From Bradyrhizobium sp. dw_411 (GTDB taxonomy: Bacteria > Pseudomonadota > Alphaproteobacteria > Rhizobiales > Xanthobacteraceae): 64,000 bases of DNA. Shown in pieces: positions 44,192 through 52,532 of the stretch (positions are counted from its first letter, which is position 1; each line of letters opens with the position of its first letter). The notes beneath the pieces were generated by a model. The model was given only the letters and a program-made list of their open reading frames with translations. It was not told the origin of the DNA and made no database searches. The DNA lies in the NCBI RefSeq assembly GCF_018449695.1, contig NZ_JAAVUY010000008.1, positions 124,001 to 188,000 on the forward strand. Direction: 5' to 3'. The position numbers and the translations under genes were made by a program.

Positions 44192-45082
44192 TCATAGCCT
44201 GTAGAGGCGGGTCGCCGTGTCGTTTAATATCTTTCGCTGGTCGATTTCGGACAGCGGTTCGATAGCCTGTCTGAAAGTACGGTAAAGCGAGGCGTAATCG
44301 GTCCAAAGCTTTTCAACGGGAAAGTTGCTGCCATAGAGACAACGGTCGGCACCGAACATGGCCACGGTATCCGCGATAACAGGCGCGACCAGCTCGAACC
44401 GGTAGGCATGGTCGAATGTACCAAGGCCCGACAGCTTGACGTGGACGTTACTGCACTCGGCCAGCGCGCGCATGCCCGCGCGCCAACGCTCCAATCCATC
44501 TGCCGACCTGTCTTCCAGCATCCCGGCATGTTCGAGTACGAAAGTTATATTGGGAAAGTCGCGCGCCAGCTTTGCGCCATCCGCCATTTGACTTGTGAAA
44601 ATCTGCAACTCGAACGGCAGACCATGCCGCCCAACTTGCGAAAGACCGCTTCGCCATTGTGGATCGTTCATGAGGTCCGGGCGGCCCGCAAAACTATATT
44701 GCGGGTTGGCGTGCCAATGGATCTGCTGCCGGATGCCGCGCGTCAAAGGCAACTCAACCAGTCGCCCCAGCAAAGTACCGACATCCGGATCCGCCAGATC
44801 GGCATGAGCGACGTTAGCATGCGGCCACCCGGTGGCGTCAGCCACGGACTGTACCCATTTCGCCTCATCGAGGCTTTGGCCGGCTGGCCAGTTGGTTTGA
44901 ACGTAAATGGATCGGATGACGTTGCTGCCGGCGATGTCCGACCTGAATTCATCCATCGTGTAGTCGCGACGGATTGCCTCGTAAGGGCCGAAGATCCGCG
45001 GCACCGGCGAGCCCGATAGCCAGGCGAGATCGAGCAACCGCCATATGTGGTGATGCCCGTCGACCGTGGGGATCGCCTTCAT
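44192..45082 (-). CDS. Amidohydrolase-2 family protein (fuconolactonase/PDC-lactonase type)
   Basis: A protein of 296 residues with the TIM-barrel metal hydrolase pattern: VDGHHHIW at the N terminus (H-x-H), VQTNWPAGQS, FVLEHAGM, VKLSGLGT and a C-terminal CLYGSNFPVEKLW containing the catalytic-aspartate region in altered form (SNFP for SDWP). Members hydrolyse lactones such as 2-pyrone-4,6-dicarboxylate and fuconolactone, or decarboxylate. It is the last gene of the long minus-strand train starting at 57369 and lies 15 bp after the dehydrogenase gene. Confidence 0.87.
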   Translation of the reverse strand: MKAIPTVDGHHHIWRLLDLAWLSGSPVPRIFGPYEAIRRDYTMDEFRSDIAGSNVIRSIYVQTNWPAGQSLDEAKWVQSVADATGWPHANVAHADLADPDVGTLLGRLVELPLTRGIRQQIHWHANPQYSFAGRPDLMNDPQWRSGLSQVGRHGLPFELQIFTSQMADGAKLARDFPNITFVLEHAGMLEDRSADGLERWRAGMRALAECSNVHVKLSGLGTFDHAYRFELVAPVIADTVAMFGADRCLYGSNFPVEKLWTDYASLYRTFRQAIEPLSEIDQRKILNDTATRLYRL

Positions 45083-45097
45083 TCCATCCTCCAGATT

Positions 45098-45997
45098 TCA
45101 GCTTGTTGTGCGGCCGCGGTGCTTGTTCGACCAGAACGCCGGCAGCTCCGTGCAATCCTTGCCACCCCAGCCGTCCTTGCTGGCCTGATCAAAGACGCCG
45201 AGGGTCTGTTGCGCGAGCGGCAGCGCAAAACCGAGATTCTTACCCTCGGCGACCATGGTGCGCAGATCCTTGCGGATCGAGTCGCAGTCGAAGGTTGCCG
45301 AACCCGGATCTTCCAACTGCAATGCCTTGGCTACCGCTGACCCGCGGGCCCGCAGCACATTGGGACCGCCGGATGATTCCGTGAACATCTCCACAACAAG
45401 AGAGGTGTCCAGGCCAAGATGCTGAACCAGCGCATAAGCCTCCCCAAAACTCTGCCAAAACACCGCCAGCGGCAGATTGATCGCGAGCTTCATGCTGGAT
45501 CCTGCCCCGACCGGGCCAACATGGTCGACCCGACGACAAAGCTGATCAAGCACCGGCTTCGCACGCTCGAAATCCTCTTTCGTACCACCGGCAAATCCCA
45601 GCAGCTTTCCGTTCAAGGCCGGACCCACCGTGCCTCCCACCGGACATTCGAGCAGCGACGCTTGCCGATCCTGGACTTGCTTGGCCAACAACCGCTCCGT
45701 CTCGGGCTGCACGGTGCTCATTTCGACAAAGAGCTTGCCGGCGACATCGCCCGCCAACAGACCGGCAGGACCGTTGTAAACGCTCTCGATGGCTGCGGCG
45801 TCGGTCAGAATCGTGATAACGAGGTCAGCCTGTTCCGCGAGTTCCTTTGGCGAGGCGGCAACGATGGCGCCCTGCTCTCCAAGCGCCTTCGATTTCGCCA
45901 CTCCACGATTCCACACGACAACATCGTGTCCGACATCGATCAATCTTTTGGCGATCGCAGCGCCCATGCGACCCAGTCCTGCAACTCCGACTTTCAC
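45098..45997 (-). CDS. NAD(P)-dependent beta-hydroxyacid dehydrogenase-like protein
   Basis: A protein of 299 residues of the 3-hydroxyisobutyrate dehydrogenase family: Rossmann motif GLGRMGAAIAKRL at the N terminus, VWNRG closing the nucleotide site, substrate motif ECPVGGTVGPALNGKL, and the catalytic lysine in GAGSSMKLAINL. Such enzymes oxidise or reduce 2- or 3-hydroxy acids such as tartronate semialdehyde. It follows the LivF-type gene by 61 bp and belongs to the same minus-strand series. A product hydroxy acid of the neighbouring DapA-like or hydantoinase step would be a plausible substrate. Confidence 0.88.
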   Translation of the reverse strand: MKVGVAGLGRMGAAIAKRLIDVGHDVVVWNRGVAKSKALGEQGAIVAASPKELAEQADLVITILTDAAAIESVYNGPAGLLAGDVAGKLFVEMSTVQPETERLLAKQVQDRQASLLECPVGGTVGPALNGKLLGFAGGTKEDFERAKPVLDQLCRRVDHVGPVGAGSSMKLAINLPLAVFWQSFGEAYALVQHLGLDTSLVVEMFTESSGGPNVLRARGSAVAKALQLEDPGSATFDCDSIRKDLRTMVAEGKNLGFALPLAQQTLGVFDQASKDGWGGKDCTELPAFWSNKHRGRTTS

Positions 45998-46058
45998 GAT
46001 GCGTCCTTTTCTTCTTTTCTGTCATCAATGCCTGTAAAAAACGGGCGAACAACGCAGC

Positions 46059-46757
46059 CTATACCAGATGGTCCAGGATTTCCGGGTCGTTCAACAGATC
46101 GGCTGCACGATTATGATGCCGCACCTTGCCTGCTGCCAGGATGTAGATGCGATCCGCAATACTGCACGTCAGCTTTGCGTTCTGTTCAAATAGCGCCACC
46201 GTCAGTCCTTGTTTGCGGAGTTCGCCCAACGCCCGGCCGATCTCGCCGATCACAATGGGGGCCAACCCGAGCGAGGGTTCGTCAAGCACGAGCAGCCGCG
46301 GATCGGACATCAGCCCCATCGACACCGCAACCATTTGCTGCTGTCCACCTGACAGCGTGCCCACCGGCTGCCATCGTCTCTCCTTGAGGACCGGAAACAT
46401 CTCGTAACAACGCTCGATGTTATGGGCACATTTCGCTTTGTCTTTCAGCGGATCTCCCGCGATCACGAGGTTTTCGTCTACCGACATTCGCGAGAACAAG
46501 CCGCGCCCTTCCGGCACGATCGAAATACCAAGATTCACGCGCTTATGAGGCGGAACCATCCCGAGGTCGCGGCCGTCAAAAACGAGCCGTCCCGATTTTG
46601 GCTGCACCAGACCGCCGATCGCCTTGACCGTCGAGGATTTTCCCGCACCGTTCGGTCCGACCACGCCGACGATTTCGCCGGCACCGACGCTGATCGCCAG
46701 ATGGTCCACCGCCAGAAACGGGCCGTAGCGAATAGTGAGGTCTGCAATTTCAAGCAT
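46059..46757 (-). CDS. LivF-type ABC ATPase, second module
   Basis: A protein of 232 residues from ATG 46757, chosen because it gives the same 8-bp LivG/LivF overlap as the first module; TTG 46769 would extend it by four residues. Walker A GPNGAGKSS, VPEGRGLFSRMSVDENLVIAG, signature LSGGQQQMVAVSMGL and Walker B LLVLDEPSLGLAPIV are all present. It is the last transporter gene of the module. Confidence 0.92.
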   Translation of the reverse strand: MLEIADLTIRYGPFLAVDHLAISVGAGEIVGVVGPNGAGKSSTVKAIGGLVQPKSGRLVFDGRDLGMVPPHKRVNLGISIVPEGRGLFSRMSVDENLVIAGDPLKDKAKCAHNIERCYEMFPVLKERRWQPVGTLSGGQQQMVAVSMGLMSDPRLLVLDEPSLGLAPIVIGEIGRALGELRKQGLTVALFEQNAKLTCSIADRIYILAAGKVRHHNRAADLLNDPEILDHLV

Positions 46758-47466
46758 CGGCTGTTCCAAGATAGCGGTCGATCACCCGCTGGTCAGCGAG
46801 GATATCGGTCGGCGATCCCTCCGCCAGCTTCTCGCCGGCCATCAGCACGACGACCTTGTCGGCGAGTTCACGGATCACCTTCATGGTGTGCTCGATCACA
46901 AAGACCGTGCAGCGCGACTTAAGCTCCGATAGCAGTCCTATCATGGTGCGCACTTCACTCGACGACAGGCCGCCGACCGGCTCATCGAGCATCATCAGTT
47001 TGGGTTGCTGAACCAAACGCATCAACAACTCCAACTGCCGCTGCTCCATCAGGGTCAAGCCGCCGGCGCGAGCCTCATAGCGATGGGATATCCGCAACCA
47101 ATCCGCAAGCTCGTCGACGGCTTCGGCCCCCAAACGGACGCGCGCATCGACCAGGGCGGTAGCGACATTTTCCCGGACCGTGAGTTCGCCGAACACCCGC
47201 ACCGCCTGATAGGTTCGGGTGAGGCCCGCCTTGGCGACCTGCGATGGATTCTTACCGGCGAGCGAGACGTGATCGAACGCGATTGAGCCGCTGCTCAGCC
47301 GGGTATGGCCGGAGATTAAATTGACGAACGTGGTCTTTCCGGACCCGTTGGGTCCGATCATGCCCAACGTCTCGCCCCGATGCTGAACGAGATCGATGTT
47401 CTTCAAGGCGACGACACCGCCGAAGCGTTTCGAGACAGCTTTGGCTTCAAGAAGGACTTCGGTCAT
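46750..47466 (-). CDS. LivG-type ABC ATPase, second module
   Basis: A protein of 238 residues with Walker A GPNGSGKTT, the loop GLTRTYQAVRVFGELTVREN, a degenerate signature region LTLMEQRQLELLMRL and Walker B LMMLDEPVGGLS. The C terminus (DQRVIDRYLGTADA) is LivG-like. It overlaps the LivM-type gene by 4 bp and the LivF-type gene by 8 bp. Confidence 0.92.
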   Translation of the reverse strand: MTEVLLEAKAVSKRFGGVVALKNIDLVQHRGETLGMIGPNGSGKTTFVNLISGHTRLSSGSIAFDHVSLAGKNPSQVAKAGLTRTYQAVRVFGELTVRENVATALVDARVRLGAEAVDELADWLRISHRYEARAGGLTLMEQRQLELLMRLVQQPKLMMLDEPVGGLSSSEVRTMIGLLSELKSRCTVFVIEHTMKVIRELADKVVVLMAGEKLAEGSPTDILADQRVIDRYLGTADA

Positions 47467-48470
47467 TTCGGACTCCGGCGCGGAACGGGCGCGTCGATTT
47501 CGGCCGCCGGCAACCGTGGCGTTCGGCCAAGACTGCCTAAAAGACCGGCCGGCATCAGCACAATGACCGCAATAATCAGAGCGCCGTAGAGCACGTCCTT
47601 GATGGTGTAGTATTCCTGCAAAAAGAACGACAGCGGCGCCAGCAGCGCGGCGCCGAGCACGGGTCCCCAGATCGTCCCGCGGCCACCGAACGCAACCATC
47701 AGCCAGATGTTCATGCTGATCAGCACATCGAACGAACGTGGCGAAATGAAACCGATATAGGGCGCGTACAGCGCTCCGCCGACGCCTGCAAAAAGCGACC
47801 CGACAAAGAAGGCAATCATCTTGTAGCCGGTGACATTGATGCCGAGCATGGCGGCCAGTTCGTCATCTTCGCGGATCGCGATCAGCCGGCGGCCGAGAGT
47901 CGAACGCATGATCGCGATCAACACCATCACGCCAAGCACGGCGGCTGCAGCAAGCACCAGGTCGTAGCTGAGGCTGGACAGCGGCTCGCCCCGCAGCGAT
48001 GGCAGCGGAATCTGCGAAAAACCGGTGTCGCCATTGGTGAGACCCGAGAAATAGATAAAACCAAGTGTCATCACCGTCTGGATCACAAGCGAACAGAGCG
48101 TGAAATAGAACCCCTTCAGCCGTAGCGACGGCAATCCCAGGACAGTGCCGGTAATCGAGGCTGCCAGCGCACCAACAGGCAGCGCCAGCCAAAACGACCA
48201 GCCATTCGCGGTGAGATCGACGACCGTGTAAGCGCTGATACCGGCGATGCCTGCGAACATCAGCGGCATCAGGCCGGTGTAACCGTACAGCAGGTTCATG
48301 CCGCAGGCCCACAGGATGTGGATCATCGTGACGCCCGCGACAAAAGCGAGATAGCGGTTACCGGACAATGCGATCGGCAACACGAACGCGACGATGGCGA
48401 AACCCGCCAGCAGCAGGAGATTCGCGGAGTGACCTTGGATACGGCCACCGGTCTTGAAGCTTTGTGTCAT
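47463..48470 (-). CDS. LivM-type ABC permease, second module
   Basis: A permease of 335 residues with many hydrophobic segments and the LivM landmarks NLLYGYTGLMPLMFAGIAGI, AIREDDELAAMLGINVTGYK and WLMVAFGGRGTIWGPVLGA. It overlaps both the LivH-type and LivG-type genes by 4 bp, so the genes are translationally coupled. It pairs with the LivH-type protein. Confidence 0.92.
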   Translation of the reverse strand: MTQSFKTGGRIQGHSANLLLLAGFAIVAFVLPIALSGNRYLAFVAGVTMIHILWACGMNLLYGYTGLMPLMFAGIAGISAYTVVDLTANGWSFWLALPVGALAASITGTVLGLPSLRLKGFYFTLCSLVIQTVMTLGFIYFSGLTNGDTGFSQIPLPSLRGEPLSSLSYDLVLAAAAVLGVMVLIAIMRSTLGRRLIAIREDDELAAMLGINVTGYKMIAFFVGSLFAGVGGALYAPYIGFISPRSFDVLISMNIWLMVAFGGRGTIWGPVLGAALLAPLSFFLQEYYTIKDVLYGALIIAVIVLMPAGLLGSLGRTPRLPAAEIDAPVPRRSPK

Positions 48471-49348
48471 CGCGCGAACAATCCGGATGGCTTGAACAGC
48501 AGAATCAGAAGCATCGCGCCGAGATAGGAGAATGCAGCGATTGTCGGACTTGCGACCGTGCTGACCGCCGCCTGCGTGAAGCCGAATACCATGCCAACGA
48601 TGAATGCGCCCAGCACAGAACCGGGACCGCCAATGATCATAATCGCGAAGGCGGTGATCGACATGGTCCAGGCGATCGTCAGATCGAAACTGTAAGCCAG
48701 CGCAAACAGAATTCCACCAGCGAAGATCACCGCATTGCCGAGCGCAAAGGAAAGGCTATAGCTTGCCTTCACGTTAACACCCCGAAGCGCCGCAGCATCG
48801 CGGTTCTGGAACACGGCCCGGATGGCCCGCCCGTAACGGTGGTAACGCAGCAACGCGAACAGAGCTGCGAGAATGGCCAGCGCGAGCACCAGCACCAGCA
48901 ATCGGTTGTTGGCGACCGGAAGCGGCCCAATGAAGGTGATGCCTCCAATCAACGGCGGCAACTGAAATTGGTCACTCCATTGCCCGTAAGTGAAGGCAAA
49001 GATACCGGCAAGAATCTGCGTGATGCCGAGGCTCAGAACGAAATAGGAAATATTCCGATTGGGCACATCATAGAAGCGGCGGATCAGCACGAATTCGAGA
49101 GCATACGACAGCGGGACGCTAAGCCCGATGACGAGCACCGCAGCGATCGCCGGATGCAGCCCCCAACTCACGGTCATGGTCCAACCGAACAAAGCCGCCA
49201 GCAGGAAGAACTGGCCGTTGGCGGCGTTCGGCATCCAGATACTGCCGTAGACGATCGTCACCCCCACCGCGACCAGCGAGAAAATCGCGCCGAGGATCAG
49301 GCCGGTGGAAATGGTGGACAGCAAGATGATGAGATTAGCGTTCGACAA
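48467..49348 (-). CDS. LivH-type ABC permease, second module
   Basis: A permease of 293 residues with the LivH pattern VGVTIVYGSIWMPNAANGQF, AVFQNRDAAALRGVNVKASY and MIIGGPGSVLGAFIVGMVFG. The usual LNVAHGD segment reads MPNAANGQ here. It lies 57 bp after the binding-protein gene, across a strong hairpin (49369-49400). Confidence 0.92.
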   Translation of the reverse strand: MSNANLIILLSTISTGLILGAIFSLVAVGVTIVYGSIWMPNAANGQFFLLAALFGWTMTVSWGLHPAIAAVLVIGLSVPLSYALEFVLIRRFYDVPNRNISYFVLSLGITQILAGIFAFTYGQWSDQFQLPPLIGGITFIGPLPVANNRLLVLVLALAILAALFALLRYHRYGRAIRAVFQNRDAAALRGVNVKASYSLSFALGNAVIFAGGILFALAYSFDLTIAWTMSITAFAIMIIGGPGSVLGAFIVGMVFGFTQAAVSTVASPTIAAFSYLGAMLLILLFKPSGLFAR

Positions 49349-49368
49349 GCAGCACTCCCGGAAAACAG

Positions 49369-49400
49369 GAAGCCCGCCGCGACTATTCGCAGCGGGCTTC
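49369..49400 (-). terminator. Strong hairpin after second LivK-type gene (attenuator-like)
   Basis: GAAGCCCGC (49369-49377) pairs perfectly with GCGGGCTTC (49392-49400). An inner GCGA/TCGC pair extends it to a 13-bp stem with one mismatch and a four-base loop. On the minus strand it is followed by CTGTTTTCC, a short T-rich tract. It probably terminates part of the transcripts, or protects the binding-protein mRNA, so that less of the downstream membrane genes is made. Confidence 0.72.
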
Positions 49401-49405
49401 GGCGC

Positions 49406-50596
49406 TCACTTAACCAGCGTGTAGACAGGAATCACTTCCGGGTCCCATTCGGTATAGAAAGTCTGCTTGGCCTTGTACGCCTTTCCGACAATGTCGGTGA
49501 TCTGCATGATGTAGATGTATTCCTTGCGCGCGCCGTTCTTGTCGAATTCGATCGGAATGTTCGACGTCGTCTCCTTGGTCTTCAAGGCCGACATCGCGTC
49601 GCGAAATTTTTCACGGTCGTCGGCAGCCTCGGGATTCTTGTCGAGCACTTCCCGGATGACATGCGCGGTGACGTAGCAGAAATTCTCGCCATAGGACGGC
49701 GGCCGTTCATATTGCGCAATGAACTGCTCGACGAATGATTTTCCTTCATCGGTCAATGCGTCGAGATTGGAGTCAAAGAACGTCCCGTAATATGAGCCGA
49801 TACTGCGCTTGCCCCAATTCATGACCTGGGTAGTAAGCCCGAACGGATGGATGATTTGGTTGGGCTTGATACCCAGATCAAGCAACTGATTGGTAATGGT
49901 ATTGTCGAACCCACCGGCGCCGATCACGACGACGTAATCGGGCGTAGCCGCCAGGACCTGCGCGGCTTGCACGGTGGCGTCGTTCGAGCCCTGCGGAAAC
50001 GCGATATCCGCCACGATCTTGAGGCCGGACAGCGGCGCCTGATATTTGAGCCCGGCGGTGATCGCCCGCATCAGCGCATAATCCGAGTAGATCAGCGCAA
50101 TGGTTCCACCCGGCTTTTGCTTCTCCACAAATTTGGAGATCGCATAGCCCCAGCCCACTGCGTCGGGCTCCAGGCGGAAAGTGTAGCGGCTGCCGGGCTT
50201 GGTCAGTTGCGGAAACGCGGCAACCGGCACCACGAACGGCACCTTGTTCTGTTCCGCATAACCATACACGGCCAGACCGGTGTCGGAACTGGTCGGGCCG
50301 CTCAAGGCCAGCACTTTGTCTTGCACATCGAGGCTTCGGGCGGCGGCGACTGATTGAGCAGGGCTGGTCTGGTTGTCCGCGATGACGAATTCGATCTTGC
50401 GCTTGCCCGGAGTGTTGATCTGTTTCTCCGCGAATTTAAGACCGGCGACACAACTGGTGCCGAAGAACGTCCACGCGCCGGTCAATTCGGTCACGAAACC
50501 AATCTTGACCGGCGGCTTTTCCTGCGCGCCGCCGATACCCGTAGACAATAACATCGCCACCGAAATCATGGCGGCACAAACTAACGACCTCGTCAT
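49406..50596 (-). CDS. Branched-chain-amino-acid-type ABC binding protein (LivK family), second module
   Basis: A protein of 396 residues from ATG 50596 (AGGAAG 6 bp upstream), with a signal peptide ending near GIGGA. It shows the Peripla_BP_6 pattern VKIGFVTELTGAWTFFGTS, GLKFAEKQINTPGKRKIEFV, ADNQTSPAQSVAAARSL, LALSGPTSSDTGLAVYGYA and GGTIALIYSDYALMRAI. It differs clearly from the first LivK-type protein, so the two modules should have different ligands. It lies 80 bp after the DapA-like gene. Confidence 0.92.
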   Translation of the reverse strand: MTRSLVCAAMISVAMLLSTGIGGAQEKPPVKIGFVTELTGAWTFFGTSCVAGLKFAEKQINTPGKRKIEFVIADNQTSPAQSVAAARSLDVQDKVLALSGPTSSDTGLAVYGYAEQNKVPFVVPVAAFPQLTKPGSRYTFRLEPDAVGWGYAISKFVEKQKPGGTIALIYSDYALMRAITAGLKYQAPLSGLKIVADIAFPQGSNDATVQAAQVLAATPDYVVVIGAGGFDNTITNQLLDLGIKPNQIIHPFGLTTQVMNWGKRSIGSYYGTFFDSNLDALTDEGKSFVEQFIAQYERPPSYGENFCYVTAHVIREVLDKNPEAADDREKFRDAMSALKTKETTSNIPIEFDKNGARKEYIYIMQITDIVGKAYKAKQTFYTEWDPEVIPVYTLVK

Positions 50597-50676
50597 TGCA
50601 GCTTCCTCTCCCGATTTCATTTTGATTCAGGCTTGCGGGTCGTCTCGCCCGCTTAAACCTCCTGCATAGCTTTGTA

Positions 50677-51636
50677 TCAGGCTGCCTCGCGCCGTTTTCC
50701 GGATGCATCGAGCAACCCTGCCGCCACAAGTGCCTCGCGAATGCGCGCGATCTCGGGCTGCCCGATCTTGACCAGCGGCGGCCGGACCACGGCGCGCGGC
50801 AGGCGGCCAAGAAGCACAAGCGCTTCTTTCATGCGGTTATGCATGTCGACAAACGGGTCGGCATAGAACACGCTCGCCATTGGATGAATTCGATCGTTCA
50901 GCCGGCGCGCTTCGGCAAGATCGTTGGCGGTAACTGCCCGAAACAAGCGGGCTTGCAAATCGGCGATCACGCTGCCGCTTCCCGACAGCAATCCGTCGCA
51001 CCCGAGTACAAGGGAGCTCAACAGCCACGCGCTGTTCGTGGTCAACACGTTGACCGGACGGCTACGCGAGCGCAGCGACCGAATCTGCGCTTCGTGCTGC
51101 GGGACGTTCGGCGTCCAATCCTTGATGGCACGAATGGTCGGGACTTCGTTGAACAAGCGATCCAGTGTTGCCTGAGGATAGCCCTGCCCGGTCGCGAGTG
51201 GATACTGGAACACGATCAGCGGCAGATCGGACGCCGAAGCAATCGTCTTGAAGTGCGCTAACGCCATCTCAGCGCTTTGCCCGAGCGTAAATGGCGCGGG
51301 CGGAAACACCAGCAGCGCGGAGGCGCCGCCGGCTTGCGCGCGCCTGGCGATCCGCGCCGCCTCGAGGCTGCCATCGGCCCAAATTCCGTGGATTAACGGA
51401 AGACGATCACCGACTTCATCGGCGGCAATTTCCATCACCCGGCTTTGCTCCTCCGCGGTGCATGAGGCGACTTCCGTGGAATGTGCATTGACCGTGATGG
51501 CCGACAGGCCTTCGACCGCCGCGACGTCCCGCAAATGACTGCGAAAGCTCGGCTCGTCGATCGACAGATCATCATGAAACGGCAACAAGACCGCGGGGAT
51601 GACGCCCTGAGGAACAAATTGATTAAAGCGAGCCAT
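50677..51636 (-). CDS. DapA/NAL-family TIM-barrel protein, second copy
   Basis: A protein of 319 residues of the dihydrodipicolinate synthase/N-acetylneuraminate lyase family. The Schiff-base lysine is K172 (IRAIKDW). The catalytic tyrosine of the DHDPS YNVP motif is F143 here (VFQYPLATG), and the GTTGES loop reads NAHSTEVAS. It therefore should not be a lysine-biosynthesis enzyme; an aldolase or dehydratase acting on another 2-oxo acid is more likely. It resembles the protein at 426-1382 in the PLAT segment. It lies between the IclR regulator and the second LivK-type gene in the minus-strand gene train. Confidence 0.87.
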   Translation of the reverse strand: MARFNQFVPQGVIPAVLLPFHDDLSIDEPSFRSHLRDVAAVEGLSAITVNAHSTEVASCTAEEQSRVMEIAADEVGDRLPLIHGIWADGSLEAARIARRAQAGGASALLVFPPAPFTLGQSAEMALAHFKTIASASDLPLIVFQYPLATGQGYPQATLDRLFNEVPTIRAIKDWTPNVPQHEAQIRSLRSRSRPVNVLTTNSAWLLSSLVLGCDGLLSGSGSVIADLQARLFRAVTANDLAEARRLNDRIHPMASVFYADPFVDMHNRMKEALVLLGRLPRAVVRPPLVKIGQPEIARIREALVAAGLLDASGKRREAA

Positions 51637-51664
51637 GGCTTTCTCCCGTTCTATTGGTCATCGA

Positions 51665-52516
51665 TCAAGCTGGTCTTTGCAGTCTCACGGGCGCGCGCTC
51701 ATCAAGCGGCCACATGAGGGCAAGGCGATTGGCTACTTCGGCGGCGAGCGGCCCGCAGTTTTCGATTTCGGCCCGCGTCATACGGTTGGTGGGCGCAGCT
51801 ACAGAGATAACGCCGACACATTCGGTGCCTCCCGATAACCGCGGCGCCATGATGGGTGCCGCGACTGCCCCGACGCCGATTTCATTTTCTTCGTAGGTCG
51901 TCGCGAAACCGCGGCGGCTCGCGGCGTCAAGTTCCTTGCGTAGAACCTTCGTATCAACATTCGTGTGCCGCGTCAGCGCGGCCATTCCATCGCGCTCCAA
52001 TAATTCCGCGACACGCTCGGGTTTGAGCGTCATCAGCCACGCCTTGCCGGTTGCATGGCTGTGAATGCTGACCTCGAAATTGAAATTCGGATCGATCCGC
52101 AGGGTACGGCGGGTGCCGACCACCGCGTAGATCCAGGTGATCTTTTCGCCGCGTTCGACCACGGAAAGCCGGACCAGTTCACCGGTGCGCTCCGCAAGGT
52201 CTTCCAGCAGACTTGTACATTGTCCAAGCAAGCCTGATTGCTGCAATTGCCGGAGTCCGAGATTACTGACCCTGTAGGTCAGGTGATAGCGTTGCGCGAT
52301 GTTGTCGCGCCAAACGTAACCGGCATGCTCGAGCGTTTCGAGGAGACGCGAGGCGATCGCCTTGTTGATGATGAGTTCGCGGGAAATCTCCGCAAGGCTG
52401 AGACCGTCAGCCGCGCCGGAAAGCATTTCAATCGCCTGAAGCGCGCGCTCGACCGCCAGCACAGTGGTTTCCACCGGCTTTGCAGCACGTCGGGAGCCAC
52501 TGCGGTTTTCGATCAT
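51665..52516 (-). CDS. IclR-family transcriptional regulator
   Basis: A protein of 283 residues with an N-terminal winged helix-turn-helix (VERALQAIEMLSGAADGLSLAEIS, INKAIASRLLETLEHAGYV) and a C-terminal effector domain (LVRLSVVERGEKITWIYAV, SIHSHATGKAWL, EENEIGVGAVAAPIM). IclR proteins respond to small organic acids and control catabolic operons as activators or repressors. It is embedded in the gene train, 16 bp after hydantoinase B and 28 bp before the DapA-like gene, so it is made along with the pathway. Its likely target is the FAH promoter region at 57370-57420. Confidence 0.92.
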   Translation of the reverse strand: MIENRSGSRRAAKPVETTVLAVERALQAIEMLSGAADGLSLAEISRELIINKAIASRLLETLEHAGYVWRDNIAQRYHLTYRVSNLGLRQLQQSGLLGQCTSLLEDLAERTGELVRLSVVERGEKITWIYAVVGTRRTLRIDPNFNFEVSIHSHATGKAWLMTLKPERVAELLERDGMAALTRHTNVDTKVLRKELDAASRRGFATTYEENEIGVGAVAAPIMAPRLSGGTECVGVISVAAPTNRMTRAEIENCGPLAAEVANRLALMWPLDERAPVRLQRPA

Positions 52517-52532
52517 TTTGCCGATCCCCGCT

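Noticed and set aside
48464..49738. 424-residue open frame on the plus strand
   Set aside because: It crosses two real minus-strand genes (LivH-type and binding protein) and the hairpin between them, and is very rich in Arg, Gln and His, as antisense frames often are.
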